Source: JBAYDV01 sp041668045 (GTDB lineage Bacteria > Bacteroidota > Bacteroidia > Bacteroidales > UBA932). Taken from it: a stretch of DNA of 16,532 bases. Shown here piece by piece: positions 1 through 7,970 of the stretch; the first letter of the stretch is position 1, and every line of letters begins with the position of its first letter. Location: NCBI GenBank assembly GCA_041668045.1, contig JBAYDV010000044.1:1-16532 (forward strand). Reading direction: 5' to 3'. Made by a program: the position numbers and the translations under genes. A model generated the notes under the pieces. The model did not search any database. It saw nothing but the letters and a program-made list of their open reading frames with translations, and had not been told where the DNA came from.

Positions 1-451
1 TCAAAAATTGTAGTACATAACCTACATTTTTATCTTCACTCTCTAATACGACCGCAGATCTTTCTGCTCTTCTACATACTGACCTTACCACATGACATAA
101 AGAGGATACCCGAGGTTTAGATGGCAATATAAAAGATGTCTGTTTTGGCATTTTTCCTGTCATTTCATCTATATCCTTTTCGAGCTCATTTATATAGTTT
201 AAAGGAAAGGAACCTAACTTTTTTGGTGGCACAGCAGAAGCCAAAAAAGCTTCCGAAAGAAATAATATCTCTTCTATCTTTTTTAATTTAGCATCAAATT
301 TATCAGGCAAATCGCACCTTAATAATCCGATATATGAGACTAATTCATCTAGATCTCCACAAGCTATTATTCGAGGATGATTCTTAGATACTCTCTCCCC
401 TCCTAATAACGAAGTTTGACCTTTATCACCCGTCTTAGTATAAATTTTCAT
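1..451 (-). CDS. PduO-type cob(I)alamin adenosyltransferase, 3' end cut by window edge
   Basis: The enzyme transfers the adenosyl group of ATP to cob(I)alamin to make adenosylcobalamin. The 150 visible residues start MKIYTKTGDKGQTSLLGGER, the family's N-terminal ATP-binding segment (TKTGDKG-TSL), followed by RVSKNHPRIIACGDLDELVSYIG, the usual second conserved block. Near residues 115-133 is the HVVRSVCRRAER block, which carries the conserved Arg and Glu. The normal LPGG just before it reads LPSK, a small deviation. Members are about 180-190 residues, so roughly 30-40 C-terminal residues lie outside the window. The ATG at 451 is the obvious start because the conserved motif begins four residues later. 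The gene is divergent from folE with 97 bases between. No corrinoid gene or cobalamin riboswitch is visible here, so a salvage role for this enzyme is an inference. Confidence 0.93.
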   Translation of the reverse strand, partial: MKIYTKTGDKGQTSLLGGERVSKNHPRIIACGDLDELVSYIGLLRCDLPDKFDAKLKKIEEILFLSEAFLASAVPPKKLGSFPLNYINELEKDIDEMTGKMPKQTSFILPSKPRVSSLCHVVRSVCRRAERSAVVLESEDKNVGYVLQFL

Positions 452-500
452 TTCTATTTATTTTCTGATTAATACATCTTTTACTAAAATAGCAAAATAA

Positions 501-531
501 TTGTCATTTCTAAACATTTTATTTAATTTCG
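501..531 (+). promoter_or_regulatory. Candidate folE promoter (-33 TTG and -7 TAATTTCG)
   Basis: TTG at 501-503 is followed after 20 bases by TAATTTCG at 524-531, one mismatch from the Bacteroidetes -7 consensus TAnnTTTG. Transcription would start near 537, leaving a leader of about 12 bases before the ATG at 549. This favours the 549 start over the in-frame TTG at 501, which would lie inside the promoter. Confidence 0.45.
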
Positions 532-548
532 CACAAATTTTAAAAGCA

Positions 549-1148
549 ATGGCATATAAAAAAATAGATCAATACGATGAAGACACTACTAAAGAATTAG
601 CATCTCTTTACGAGAAAACGCTTAATTTACTTGGAGAGGATTCAACGAGAGAAGGTTTGATAAAAACTCCAGTCAGAGTAGCTAAATCTATGCAGTTTCT
701 AACTCAGGGATATTATCAGAATGGGGCAGATATTCTTCGTTCAGCTTTGTTTAAGGAAGAGTATAAACAAATGGTCATTGTGAAAGATATAGAATTATAT
801 TCATTGTGCGAACATCATCTTTTACCTTTTTTTGGTAAAGCTCATGTAGCTTACATTCCTAATGGATACATTACTGGTCTTAGTAAAATAGCTAGAGTCG
901 TAGAATGTTATGCGCGTCGTCTTCAAGTACAAGAAAGATTAACTGTTCAAATTCGTGATTGTATTCAGGATACTCTTAATCCTCTTGGTGTAGCTGTAGT
1001 TATAGAGGCATCTCATATGTGCATGCAAATGCGTGGTGTCCAAAAACAACATTCTATTACTACGACTTCTGCTTTTACTGGTACTTTTCTAAAAGATGAA
1101 AGAACTCGAAATGAGTTTTTAAATCTTCTTGGTATATCTCAAAAATAA
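549..1148 (+). CDS. folE: GTP cyclohydrolase I (199 aa)
   Basis: Converts GTP to 7,8-dihydroneopterin triphosphate, the first step of tetrahydrofolate synthesis. The zinc ligands are visible at C87 and H90 (SLCEHHLLPFFG) and C158 (ASHMCMQMRGV), spaced exactly as the E. coli ligands C110, H113 and C181. The catalytic histidines H89 and H156 are present, and MRGVQKQHSITTTSAFTG matches the family C-terminus. Residues 1-60 form the helical N-terminal part (ELASLYEKTLNLLGED-TREGLIKTPVRVA). The start is taken at ATG 549 (MAYKKIDQYDEDT), giving the usual length of about 200. An in-frame TTG at 501 would add 16 residues without family similarity and overlap a candidate promoter. The gene ends 2 bases before the end of the convergent holA, with no terminator hairpin in between. 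Confidence 0.97.
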   Translation: MAYKKIDQYDEDTTKELASLYEKTLNLLGEDSTREGLIKTPVRVAKSMQFLTQGYYQNGADILRSALFKEEYKQMVIVKDIELYSLCEHHLLPFFGKAHVAYIPNGYITGLSKIARVVECYARRLQVQERLTVQIRDCIQDTLNPLGVAVVIEASHMCMQMRGVQKQHSITTTSAFTGTFLKDERTRNEFLNLLGISQK

Positions 1149-1150
1149 AT

Positions 1151-2191
1151 CTAAGCTAAGATTTTAGCTACTAGTTCTGTTAAAAGTTCCCCATCTGTGG
1201 CATTGCCTCTCATATTTGATTTGCTTCTATAGTCGCATTCGCTTATACATGAGATTATATTTATTAATTTAAATAAACTATAATTTTTAGTAGCATCTAT
1301 ATATGGTTTGGCGTAGTCACCACGGGTGCTATAAAAACCACTATTCTTCGCAGCGAGCTCTAAACTATTGCCCTTGGCCATTTCTGCACTAATTTGTTCT
1401 ACTCTAGAGAAGAAATAGAATAAAGTACCTATGGTCATTTGAATAGGATATTGCTTAGGTGATGCTCCAAAAAAGTAAACTATTTTATATACTTTATCTG
1501 CATCACGTACTGATAATGCACTTGTTAGCTCGAAGGTATTAAATTCTCTACTTATTCCTATATAATTTTCTATATCCTCTGAAGATATCGTTTTGCCTAA
1601 GTCGGCTTCAAGTAGCTTATCTGTCTCTAGTATCAATTTTCTTAATCCTGTACCTGCATTTTCTGTCATAAGGATAGCAGCTTGGGATGAAATCTTTTTT
1701 CCTTTTAGAGAAAAATAGTTTATTAACCAACGTGGTAGGGTTTCTTTGGATAATTGATTAGATTCGAATATTACGCATTTAGGACTTTTTGATAATTTCT
1801 TATAAAATTTAGTTCTACTGTCTAATTTACTTTCTGTAAGACACAGAACAAGAATAGTAGAATCCATTATATGATCAAGGTATATCTCGAAGTCTTTTAT
1901 ATTACGAAGTTTTTGAGCCTCTTTAATAATTATTACTTGATGTTCAGCCATCATGGGATATGCACTACATAGTGAAATGATATTTTTCACGGTAGTATCT
2001 TGCCCATATAGTATAGTTTGATTAAATTCTTTTTCTTCCTCTGTCAAGACTTTGTTTTCTATAAGAGTAGATATTTGATCAACAAAATATGGTTCATCAC
2101 CAGTAAGCACATACACTGGAGATATTTTTCCATCTTTTATCTCCTGAGTAATAATATTAAATTCTTTTAAAGTGTCTTTCTTATACGACAT
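1151..2191 (-). CDS. holA: DNA polymerase III subunit delta (346 aa)
   Basis: Delta is the clamp-loader subunit that opens the beta sliding clamp at primed sites. The N-terminus carries the recognisable PVYVLTGDEPYFVDQIS block (residues 25-41), equivalent to the P-V-Y-x-L-x-G-D-E-P-Y signature of this AAA+-fold protein. Further on, the NAGTGLRKLILETDKLL segment and the late TIGTLFYFFSRVEQI helix are where the family has them. Length fits the roughly 340 aa of Bacteroidetes HolA. The start is taken at ATG 2191 (MSYKKDTLKEF), not at the in-frame ATG 2239, whose 16 extra residues (MLFCSAKIKICLYFCH) have no counterpart in the family and would extend into the divergent promoter region. It is divergent from the HsdR-N gene and convergent with folE. 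Confidence 0.93.
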   Translation of the reverse strand: MSYKKDTLKEFNIITQEIKDGKISPVYVLTGDEPYFVDQISTLIENKVLTEEEKEFNQTILYGQDTTVKNIISLCSAYPMMAEHQVIIIKEAQKLRNIKDFEIYLDHIMDSTILVLCLTESKLDSRTKFYKKLSKSPKCVIFESNQLSKETLPRWLINYFSLKGKKISSQAAILMTENAGTGLRKLILETDKLLEADLGKTISSEDIENYIGISREFNTFELTSALSVRDADKVYKIVYFFGASPKQYPIQMTIGTLFYFFSRVEQISAEMAKGNSLELAAKNSGFYSTRGDYAKPYIDATKNYSLFKLINIISCISECDYRSKSNMRGNATDGELLTELVAKILA

Positions 2192-2195
2192 ATGA

Positions 2196-2203
2196 CAAAA
2201 ATA
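2196..2203 (-). promoter_or_regulatory. -7 element TATTTTTG before holA
   Basis: TATTTTTG on the minus strand matches TAnnTTTG exactly, but ends only 4 bases before the holA ATG at 2191. If used, the transcript would have almost no leader. A TTTG at 2232-2229 is a possible -33 element, with a long 25-base spacer. The match may be fortuitous. Confidence 0.3.
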
Positions 2204-2215
2204 CAAACAAATTTT

Positions 2216-2223
2216 TATCTTTG
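2216..2223 (+). promoter_or_regulatory. -7 element TATCTTTG before the HsdR-N/cca operon
   Basis: TATCTTTG matches TAnnTTTG exactly and would place the start of transcription near 2229, about 27 bases before the ATG at 2256. No clear TTG is present at the expected -33 distance. The holA gene lies divergently just upstream. Confidence 0.45.
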
Positions 2224-2255
2224 CGCTACAAAATAACATTATTTATAAATAATCC

Positions 2256-2663
2256 ATGCAGACAGCTACTATTTTTGACCCTCTAAGAAAGAAAGAGGTG
2301 GCTTTAACACCAGAAGAAGAGGTGCGTCAGAATATCATATCATGGCTCAATACTGAATACCATATTCCTATGTCACTTATGATGTCTGAATATGCTTTCA
2401 AATTTAATGGATTAACTTACAGATCTGATATCGTGATATTTAATAGAGTTCCAAAACCTGTTATGTTAGTGGAATGTAAAGCTCCCGATATCAAAATAAC
2501 ACATACAGTAATTGAACAAGGGTTAAGATATAATAAAGTATTAAAAGTAAAATTTATGTTATTTACTAATGGAGTGCAGACATATATATGTAAATATGAT
2601 AGCATCCAAGACAAATTTACTTTTATAAATAAGATACCCGAGTATAAAGAGATCATTAAATGA
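2256..2663 (+). CDS. HsdR N-terminal-domain-like protein (PD-(D/E)xK fold), 135 aa
   Basis: This small protein resembles the N-terminal nuclease domain of type I restriction R subunits, as a stand-alone domain without helicase or methylase partners nearby. The PD-(D/E)xK pattern is visible: an early acidic residue at E45 (MMSEYAF), D58 in YRSDIVIF, and E73-x-K75 in MLVECKAP, followed by a helix with EQGLRYN (Q88). The stand-alone form is common in Bacteroidetes beside housekeeping genes, so it is probably not a restriction enzyme. A DNA or RNA processing role is an inference; substrate and function are unknown. Its stop overlaps the cca start (ATGA at 2660-2663), so the two are translationally coupled. 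It is divergent from holA with 64 bases between. Confidence 0.85.
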   Translation: MQTATIFDPLRKKEVALTPEEEVRQNIISWLNTEYHIPMSLMMSEYAFKFNGLTYRSDIVIFNRVPKPVMLVECKAPDIKITHTVIEQGLRYNKVLKVKFMLFTNGVQTYICKYDSIQDKFTFINKIPEYKEIIK

Positions 2664-4051
2664 ATTTTTTAAAAAAAACAATATTTAACATTATAGGTCA
2701 AGAAGCTAAGAATTTAAACACAAATGCTTATGTAATAGGTGGTTATGTTCGAGATAGCTTATTAGGCCGTAATAATACAGATATAGATATAGTCGTAGAA
2801 GGCAGTGGAATAAACCTGGCGAGTGCTGTCGCTAAAAAACTAGGTGTAAAGGTTAATATCTTTAAAAGTTTCGGTACAGCAATGCTGAAATATAAAGGAG
2901 ATGAAATCGAATTCGTAGGGGCTAGAAAAGAATCCTACCGCAGAAATTCTCGTAATCCTATCGTAGAGGATGGTACTCTTGAAGAAGATAGAGAGCGTCG
3001 TGATTTTACTATTAATGCTATGTCCTTTTCTTTACAAGAAGAGAATTTTGGGGAACTAATGGATCCATTTCATGGTATCTCAGATCTTAATCTTGGTTTA
3101 ATTCGCACTCCACTAGACCCAGATACCACATATAGTGATGATCCTTTAAGAATGATACGAGCCATAAGGTTTGCTACACAACTTAACTTCGTCATTGTCC
3201 CGGAATCTCTTGAATCTATTAAGAAAAATGCTGATAGGCTCTCTATTCTCTCAGTAGAAAGAATTACAGAAGAGTTACATAAAATTATGTGTTCTGATAA
3301 TCCAGCGAAAGGTTTTAAACTTTTAGATCAAACTACGCTACTAGAAAAAATAATTCCAAAACTCACAGCTCTAAAAGGTGTCGAAACTGTCGATGGACGT
3401 GGTCATAAAGAAAACTTTCATCATAGTCTTAAAGTTTTAGAAAATCTTTGTAAAAAATCTGATAATGAATGGCTTAGATGGGCAGCTCTTCTACATGATA
3501 TAGGCAAAGCACGCACTAAAAAATTTGAGCCAGGCATTGGCTGGACATTTCATAGTCACGATTTCGTCGGTAGTAAAATGATTCCAGAGGTATTTAAAAG
3601 GCTTAAAATGCCTTTGAATGACAAAATGAAATATGTACAAAAGATAGTTCGTCTGCACATGCGTCCAATAGCTCTAGTAGAAGATAATGTTTCTGATTCT
3701 GCCGTTAGAAGATTATTATTCGATGCTGGTGATGACATTGACGATCTTATGACATTAAGTGAAGCAGATATTACATCTAAAAATGATAAAACTGTAGCAC
3801 TTCATAAGAATAATTTCAAGATGGTAAGAAAGAAAATTATCGAAGTAGAAGAAAAAGATTCAATTCGTAATTTTCAGCCACCTATAACTGGTGAAATCAT
3901 CATGAAGACATATAATATTACTCCAGGACGTGAGATAGGTCTTTTTAAAGAAAGAATTAAAAATGCTATTCTGGACGGCGAAATTCCAAACGAATACGAT
4001 GCAGCATTCGCCTACATGGAGAAAATAGCTCCAGAAATATTAGAAAAATAA
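2660..4051 (+). CDS. cca: CCA tRNA nucleotidyltransferase / HD-domain (463 aa)
   Basis: Adds or repairs the 3'-terminal CCA of tRNAs from CTP and ATP without a template. It belongs to the class II nucleotidyltransferases: GGYVRDSLLGR (27-37) is followed by the catalytic D41-I-D43, then RRDFTINAMSF (113-123) and DDPLRMIRAIRFA (160-172), the flexible and nucleotide-recognition motifs. The C-terminal half is an HD domain with H279-D280 in LLHDIGKARTK and HSHD at 298-301, which in relatives has phosphohydrolase activity. The length of about 460 is normal for Bacteroidetes members with the HD domain. Because poly(A) polymerase is related, the exact activity rests on the usual assignment in this phylum. 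It overlaps the upstream gene by 4 bases and ends at a strong hairpin terminator. Confidence 0.93.
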   Translation: MNFLKKTIFNIIGQEAKNLNTNAYVIGGYVRDSLLGRNNTDIDIVVEGSGINLASAVAKKLGVKVNIFKSFGTAMLKYKGDEIEFVGARKESYRRNSRNPIVEDGTLEEDRERRDFTINAMSFSLQEENFGELMDPFHGISDLNLGLIRTPLDPDTTYSDDPLRMIRAIRFATQLNFVIVPESLESIKKNADRLSILSVERITEELHKIMCSDNPAKGFKLLDQTTLLEKIIPKLTALKGVETVDGRGHKENFHHSLKVLENLCKKSDNEWLRWAALLHDIGKARTKKFEPGIGWTFHSHDFVGSKMIPEVFKRLKMPLNDKMKYVQKIVRLHMRPIALVEDNVSDSAVRRLLFDAGDDIDDLMTLSEADITSKNDKTVALHKNNFKMVRKKIIEVEEKDSIRNFQPPITGEIIMKTYNITPGREIGLFKERIKNAILDGEIPNEYDAAFAYMEKIAPEILEK

Positions 4052-4052
4052 A

Positions 4053-4086
4053 AAAAGACTGGAAAACTTAAATTTTCCAGTCTTTT
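4053..4086. terminator. Bidirectional rho-independent terminator between cca and alr
   Basis: Perfect 14-bp stem (AAAAGACTGGAAAA at 4053-4066 with TTTTCCAGTCTTTT at 4073-4086) and a 6-base loop. The A/T arms give a U-run in either direction. It begins right after the cca stop and lies 18 bases from the alr stop, so it can end both convergent transcripts. Confidence 0.9.
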
Positions 4087-4104
4087 ATTAATTATTAAAT
4101 ACGA

Positions 4105-5223
4105 TTACTTATTAACTACTACCCTTTCGATACGTTCAGAAATAGAACATATTATTTCATAAGGAATCGTTCCTATAGCATTTGAAAGTGTAGAAGCACG
4201 TGGATTCTCCCCAAAAATAGTCACTATATCACCGAATTTCACTGGAATACCCGTAACATCTATCATACACATATCCATACAGATATTTCCTATAGTAGGA
4301 GCCATCTTTCCATTAACTTCAAATGAAACAGCGCCACATCCCAACCTTCTGTCAATGCCATCAGCATACCCTACAGGAATAGTCGCTATAGTCTTCACTT
4401 TATCTGTTATAATACCTTTTCTACCATAACCTATAGTACCATCAGAAACTTCTAAATTTCTTACTTGAATAATAGGACATCTCAATCGGCCACAAACCTC
4501 GTAACCTTCTTCCTTCGTAGGAAGAGGACTTATACCATAGGCACCTAAACCAAGTCTAACCATATCATATTGATACTCTGGAAAACGCTCTATACCAGCA
4601 GTATTTAAAATATGACGCATAGGTTTATATGGCAATATTGAAGTAAATTCATCAGCCATCACTTTAAATTGAGCGAACTGCTTTTTCGTAAATTCATCTT
4701 GATCTAATTCATCTGCCACAGCCAAATGAGAATATATAGATTTAACATATAAACGAGGATGTTCACTAATAAAATCTTTTAACCTATCCATATCTTTTTC
4801 CATATACCCCAAACGATGCATTCCTGTATCAAAATTTATATGAACTGGATAAGAAGATATATTTTCTTTATCAAGAGTATTTGCGAAACTTTCTAGTACT
4901 TCAAAATCATATAAAACAGGTTCAAGATTATTTTCTATAAGTATAGTATTATAATCAAGTCCCAAAGTCAATATCATAATCGGTACAGTAATCCCGTTTT
5001 CTCTAAGCGCTACGCCCTCTCCAACTGTGGCTACTGCCAAATAATCGACTCCAGCTTTCTCCAAAATATTAGAAACTGGAATCGCACCATGACCATAAGC
5101 ATTAGCCTTTACTAAAACTAATACTTTAGTATCATCATTTAATTTTGATTTAATAAAATCTAAGTTATGCTTCAGATTAGTAGAAATAATCTCTAAGCGA
5201 GCATGTGGTAATGGTAAACTCAT
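4105..5223 (-). CDS. alr: Alanine racemase (372 aa)
   Basis: PLP enzyme that interconverts L- and D-alanine, supplying D-alanine for peptidoglycan. The PLP lysine is K39 in VLVKANAYGHG; the second catalytic base is Y266 in TIGYGRKGI; GNICMDMCMIDVTG (312-325) is the other family block. Residues 8-240 form the TIM barrel and the rest the C-terminal beta domain, at the family's normal length of about 370. Many Bacteroidales carry alr fused behind murF as a protein of over 800 residues. Here it is a free-standing gene with its own start, MSLPLPHARLEI, and the region directly upstream is ettA, not murF. It follows ettA with only 2 bases between and is therefore in an operon with it. Confidence 0.95.
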   Translation of the reverse strand: MSLPLPHARLEIISTNLKHNLDFIKSKLNDDTKVLVLVKANAYGHGAIPVSNILEKAGVDYLAVATVGEGVALRENGITVPIMILTLGLDYNTILIENNLEPVLYDFEVLESFANTLDKENISSYPVHINFDTGMHRLGYMEKDMDRLKDFISEHPRLYVKSIYSHLAVADELDQDEFTKKQFAQFKVMADEFTSILPYKPMRHILNTAGIERFPEYQYDMVRLGLGAYGISPLPTKEEGYEVCGRLRCPIIQVRNLEVSDGTIGYGRKGIITDKVKTIATIPVGYADGIDRRLGCGAVSFEVNGKMAPTIGNICMDMCMIDVTGIPVKFGDIVTIFGENPRASTLSNAIGTIPYEIICSISERIERVVVNK

Positions 5224-5225
5224 TT

Positions 5226-6902
5226 TTAAGCTTTTAACTTTTTATATTTAAACTTTTTAGGTTCAAGAGAGCCTAATCTCATTTTCTTATTTTCTTCATA
5301 TTCAGAATAAGTACCTTCGAAATAATAAACAGAAGAATCTCCTTCAAAAGCTAAAATATGAGTAGCTATTCTATCCAAAAACCATCTATCATGAGAAATC
5401 ACCACAGCACAACCTGCGAAATTCTCTAAACCCTCTTCTAATGCACGAACTGTATTTACATCCACATCATTAGTAGGCTCATCCAAAAGTAACACATTAG
5501 CCTCCTCTTTCAGGGTTAAAGCTAACTGAAGTCTATTTCTCTCACCTCCACTTAAAACGCCACAGAGTTTTTCTTGATCAGCTCCTGTAAAATTAAACCT
5601 TGACACATAACCTCTTGCATTTATTTCTCTATTCCCTAATTTAATATACTCAGAATTCTCGGCAATAGTTTCATATACAGTCTTATCTGGATCAATTAGC
5701 TTATGCTGTTGGTCTATATAACCAATTTTTACCGTTTCTCCAACTGTAAACTCACCACTATCTGGCTTAACCAATCCCATAATCATACGGAACAAAGTCG
5801 TTTTACCAGCACCATTTGGGCCAATAATACCTACGATACCACCTTGAGGAAGTTTGAAATTAAGATGTTCATATAATATTTTATCTCCATAAATTTTAGA
5901 AACATCCTTGGCTTCTATAACATTAGTTCCCAATCTCGGTCCATTAGGAATAAAGATTTCAAGATTCTCCTCTTTCTTCTTACCATCTTCATTCAACATC
6001 TTCTCATATGCTCCTAAACGAGCTTTTGATTTAGCACGACGAGCTTTTGGAGACATCCTAACCCACTCTAACTCTCGTTCAAGAGTTTTATGTCTTTTAC
6101 TTTCTTGTTTCTCTTCTTGTGCCAAACGATGAGTTTTCTGATCTAACCAAGAAGAATAATTTCCTTTCCAAGGAATCCCTTCACCTCTATCTAGTTCTAG
6201 AATCCATCCAGCTACACTATCAAGAAAATATCTATCATGCGTAACAGCTATAACTGTCCCTTTATATTGACGTAAATGAGCCTCTAACCATTGAATACTT
6301 TCAGTATCCAAATGATTAGTAGGCTCATCTAATAATAAGACATCAGGTTCTTGTAATAACAAACGACATAAAGCTATTCTACGTCTTTCACCACCACTCA
6401 AATTTTTAACTAAAGCATCTTTCTCTGGACACATTAACGCGTCCATAGCACGCTCTAATTTAGAATCTATACTCCAACCTTCTGCATGATCTATTTTTTC
6501 AGTTAATTGTCCTTGATATTCAATTAACTTATTCATCTCTGCATCGCTCATAGGTTCAGCGAACTTAAGATTTACTTTTTCATACTCTTTTAGTAAATCC
6601 ATAACATCCTGCACACCTTCTTGAACTACTTCTAATACAGTTTTATTATCATCTAGTTTTGGCTCTTGTTCAAGATACCCTACAGAATAACCTGGAGCCC
6701 ACACCACTTCTCCACTATAACTAGTCTCTAATCCTGCTATTATTTTCATTAAGGTAGACTTACCTGAACCATTTAATCCAATAATACCTATTTTCGCCCC
6801 ATAAAAGAATGAAAGATAAATATCTTTCAATATCACTTTATTATTGTGAGGTAAAGTCTTACCCACTCCATTCATAGAAAAAATTATTTTCTCTTCTGCC
6901 AT
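5226..6902 (-). CDS. ettA: Energy-dependent translational throttle protein EttA (ABC-F, 558 aa)
   Basis: Ribosome-associated ABC-F ATPase that binds the E site and gates the first elongation steps according to ATP/ADP level. Two ATPase domains are seen. The first has Walker A GLNGSGKST (42-50), signature LSGGERRR (168-175) and Walker B VLLLDEPTNH. The second has GPNGAGKTT (361-369), LSGGERNR (450-457) and VLLLDEPTND. Between them is the charged linker (about 245-310), the P-site tRNA interaction motif. No membrane segment exists. The start MAEEKIIFSMNGVGK and the ISHDRWFLDRIATHIL segment are close to E. coli EttA (555 aa), which separates it from other ABC-F types. It is the first gene of an operon with alr. 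A -7 element lies about 45 bases upstream of the ATG. Confidence 0.94.
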   Translation of the reverse strand: MAEEKIIFSMNGVGKTLPHNNKVILKDIYLSFFYGAKIGIIGLNGSGKSTLMKIIAGLETSYSGEVVWAPGYSVGYLEQEPKLDDNKTVLEVVQEGVQDVMDLLKEYEKVNLKFAEPMSDAEMNKLIEYQGQLTEKIDHAEGWSIDSKLERAMDALMCPEKDALVKNLSGGERRRIALCRLLLQEPDVLLLDEPTNHLDTESIQWLEAHLRQYKGTVIAVTHDRYFLDSVAGWILELDRGEGIPWKGNYSSWLDQKTHRLAQEEKQESKRHKTLERELEWVRMSPKARRAKSKARLGAYEKMLNEDGKKKEENLEIFIPNGPRLGTNVIEAKDVSKIYGDKILYEHLNFKLPQGGIVGIIGPNGAGKTTLFRMIMGLVKPDSGEFTVGETVKIGYIDQQHKLIDPDKTVYETIAENSEYIKLGNREINARGYVSRFNFTGADQEKLCGVLSGGERNRLQLALTLKEEANVLLLDEPTNDVDVNTVRALEEGLENFAGCAVVISHDRWFLDRIATHILAFEGDSSVYYFEGTYSEYEENKKMRLGSLEPKKFKYKKLKA

Positions 6903-6946
6903 ACTGCTTTTTTAATATATAATTATTTACTTTTAATCGTCGGCAG

Positions 6947-6954
6947 CAAAAATA
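6947..6954 (-). promoter_or_regulatory. -7 element TATTTTTG before ettA
   Basis: Exact match to TAnnTTTG on the minus strand. Transcription would begin near 6940 and leave a leader of about 38 bases before the ettA ATG at 6902. No TTG at the -33 distance is obvious. Confidence 0.5.
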
Positions 6955-7002
6955 CTAAATATTATCGTAATATATATAGACTTATTACAGAGATAATAAA
7001 TA

Positions 7003-7959
7003 TTAATTTCGTGATCTAATTTCTCTACGCATGAATGAATGATAAGCCAATGCGAAAAACAATACAGTCCCTGATATTAAAGCAGTTATTTGAGGCCATA
7101 TAATCATCCAACTCTGTCCTAATGGCAATGGATTCGGTATCGCGCCAATAGTTTGAGAAGGTGTTAAAACCCCTAAACTACGTACAGAAGGAATCAAAAG
7201 AGTAACAGAAGCATCATTAAATAGCTGTTCTGGATTTATTCTTAATAAATTTTGTAAGAAATACTGTATTTGCAACATCTCACCACGTGACACATATCCT
7301 TTAGGCTCTAGACCAGAGGCTATTAGATTTATAATCATCACATAAAAAATACTAAAAAAGATCCACACTGCTATTCCTGCCAAAGCAGACGTCGCTGTTT
7401 GCTTAAATATGACAGAAAACAATATAGCTAAATTAAGCCAAAAAGCTATATACACTATAGTTATAAGGGTAAAAGATACAATACGTAAAAATTCTGATGT
7501 CGTAGGAGGAATACCAATAAATATCAAACCAAAACCTATCACTAGCAGATTTAGTACTATAAACAATACACTTAATATTATTAAAGATGCTATAAATTTA
7601 GCATTTATAATATAATCACGATAAATAGGTTGTGCTAAAATACGACTCATAGTTCCTCTATTCTGTTCAGAATTTATAGCATCAAAACCCATACTTATTC
7701 CTAAAAGAGGACCTAAGAAACTAATAAAAGTATAAAAGGAGGGTAATGTTCCATTAGAAATCGTAAAGAGTTTCAAAAAGAAGAAATCATTGGCACCATT
7801 TTGTTTTACAGCTGAAGAAAAATTTGCTAAAGAAGTATAAAGAGCGCCACAGCAAGTTAAAATTATTATGGCCACCATTATAATAAATTTCCAACTTCTA
7901 ATAGTATCAGCTATTTCTTTTTTTACAATTACCCAGAATGGGTTATTTGTTTTTTTCAT
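7003..7959 (-). CDS. ABC-2 type transporter permease (318 aa)
   Basis: Integral membrane subunit of an ABC transporter. About six hydrophobic segments are seen (near residues 24-44, 73-93, 122-148, 158-184, 192-214 and 286-306). The cytoplasmic loop DAINSEQNRGTMSRILAQPIYRD (93-115) is the hallmark of this ABC-2 permease group, also seen in NosY-like and sodium-efflux-like permeases, where it contacts the ATPase. The basic C-terminus MRREIRSRN lies inside the cell. It is the last gene of the three-gene operon, 11 bases after the ATPase gene. The cargo is unknown, and no terminator hairpin of note follows. The pairing with a NEW3-domain surface protein suggests export, or remodelling of something at the envelope, but that is inference. 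Confidence 0.88.
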   Translation of the reverse strand: MKKTNNPFWVIVKKEIADTIRSWKFIIMVAIIILTCCGALYTSLANFSSAVKQNGANDFFFLKLFTISNGTLPSFYTFISFLGPLLGISMGFDAINSEQNRGTMSRILAQPIYRDYIINAKFIASLIILSVLFIVLNLLVIGFGLIFIGIPPTTSEFLRIVSFTLITIVYIAFWLNLAILFSVIFKQTATSALAGIAVWIFFSIFYVMIINLIASGLEPKGYVSRGEMLQIQYFLQNLLRINPEQLFNDASVTLLIPSVRSLGVLTPSQTIGAIPNPLPLGQSWMIIWPQITALISGTVLFFALAYHSFMRREIRSRN

Positions 7960-7970
7960 GACTAAATAAT

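Noticed and set aside
501..548. Start of folE at the in-frame TTG 501
   Set aside because: The extra 16 residues are hydrophobic and lack family similarity, the TTG coincides with a likely -33 promoter element, and the ATG at 549 gives the normal length.
2192..2239. N-terminal extension of holA from ATG 2239
   Set aside because: The 16 added residues are unlike the family and the stretch covers the divergent promoter region.
4105..6902. MurF-Alr fusion as in many Bacteroidales
   Set aside because: alr has its own start at 5223 with normal length, and the upstream neighbour is ettA.
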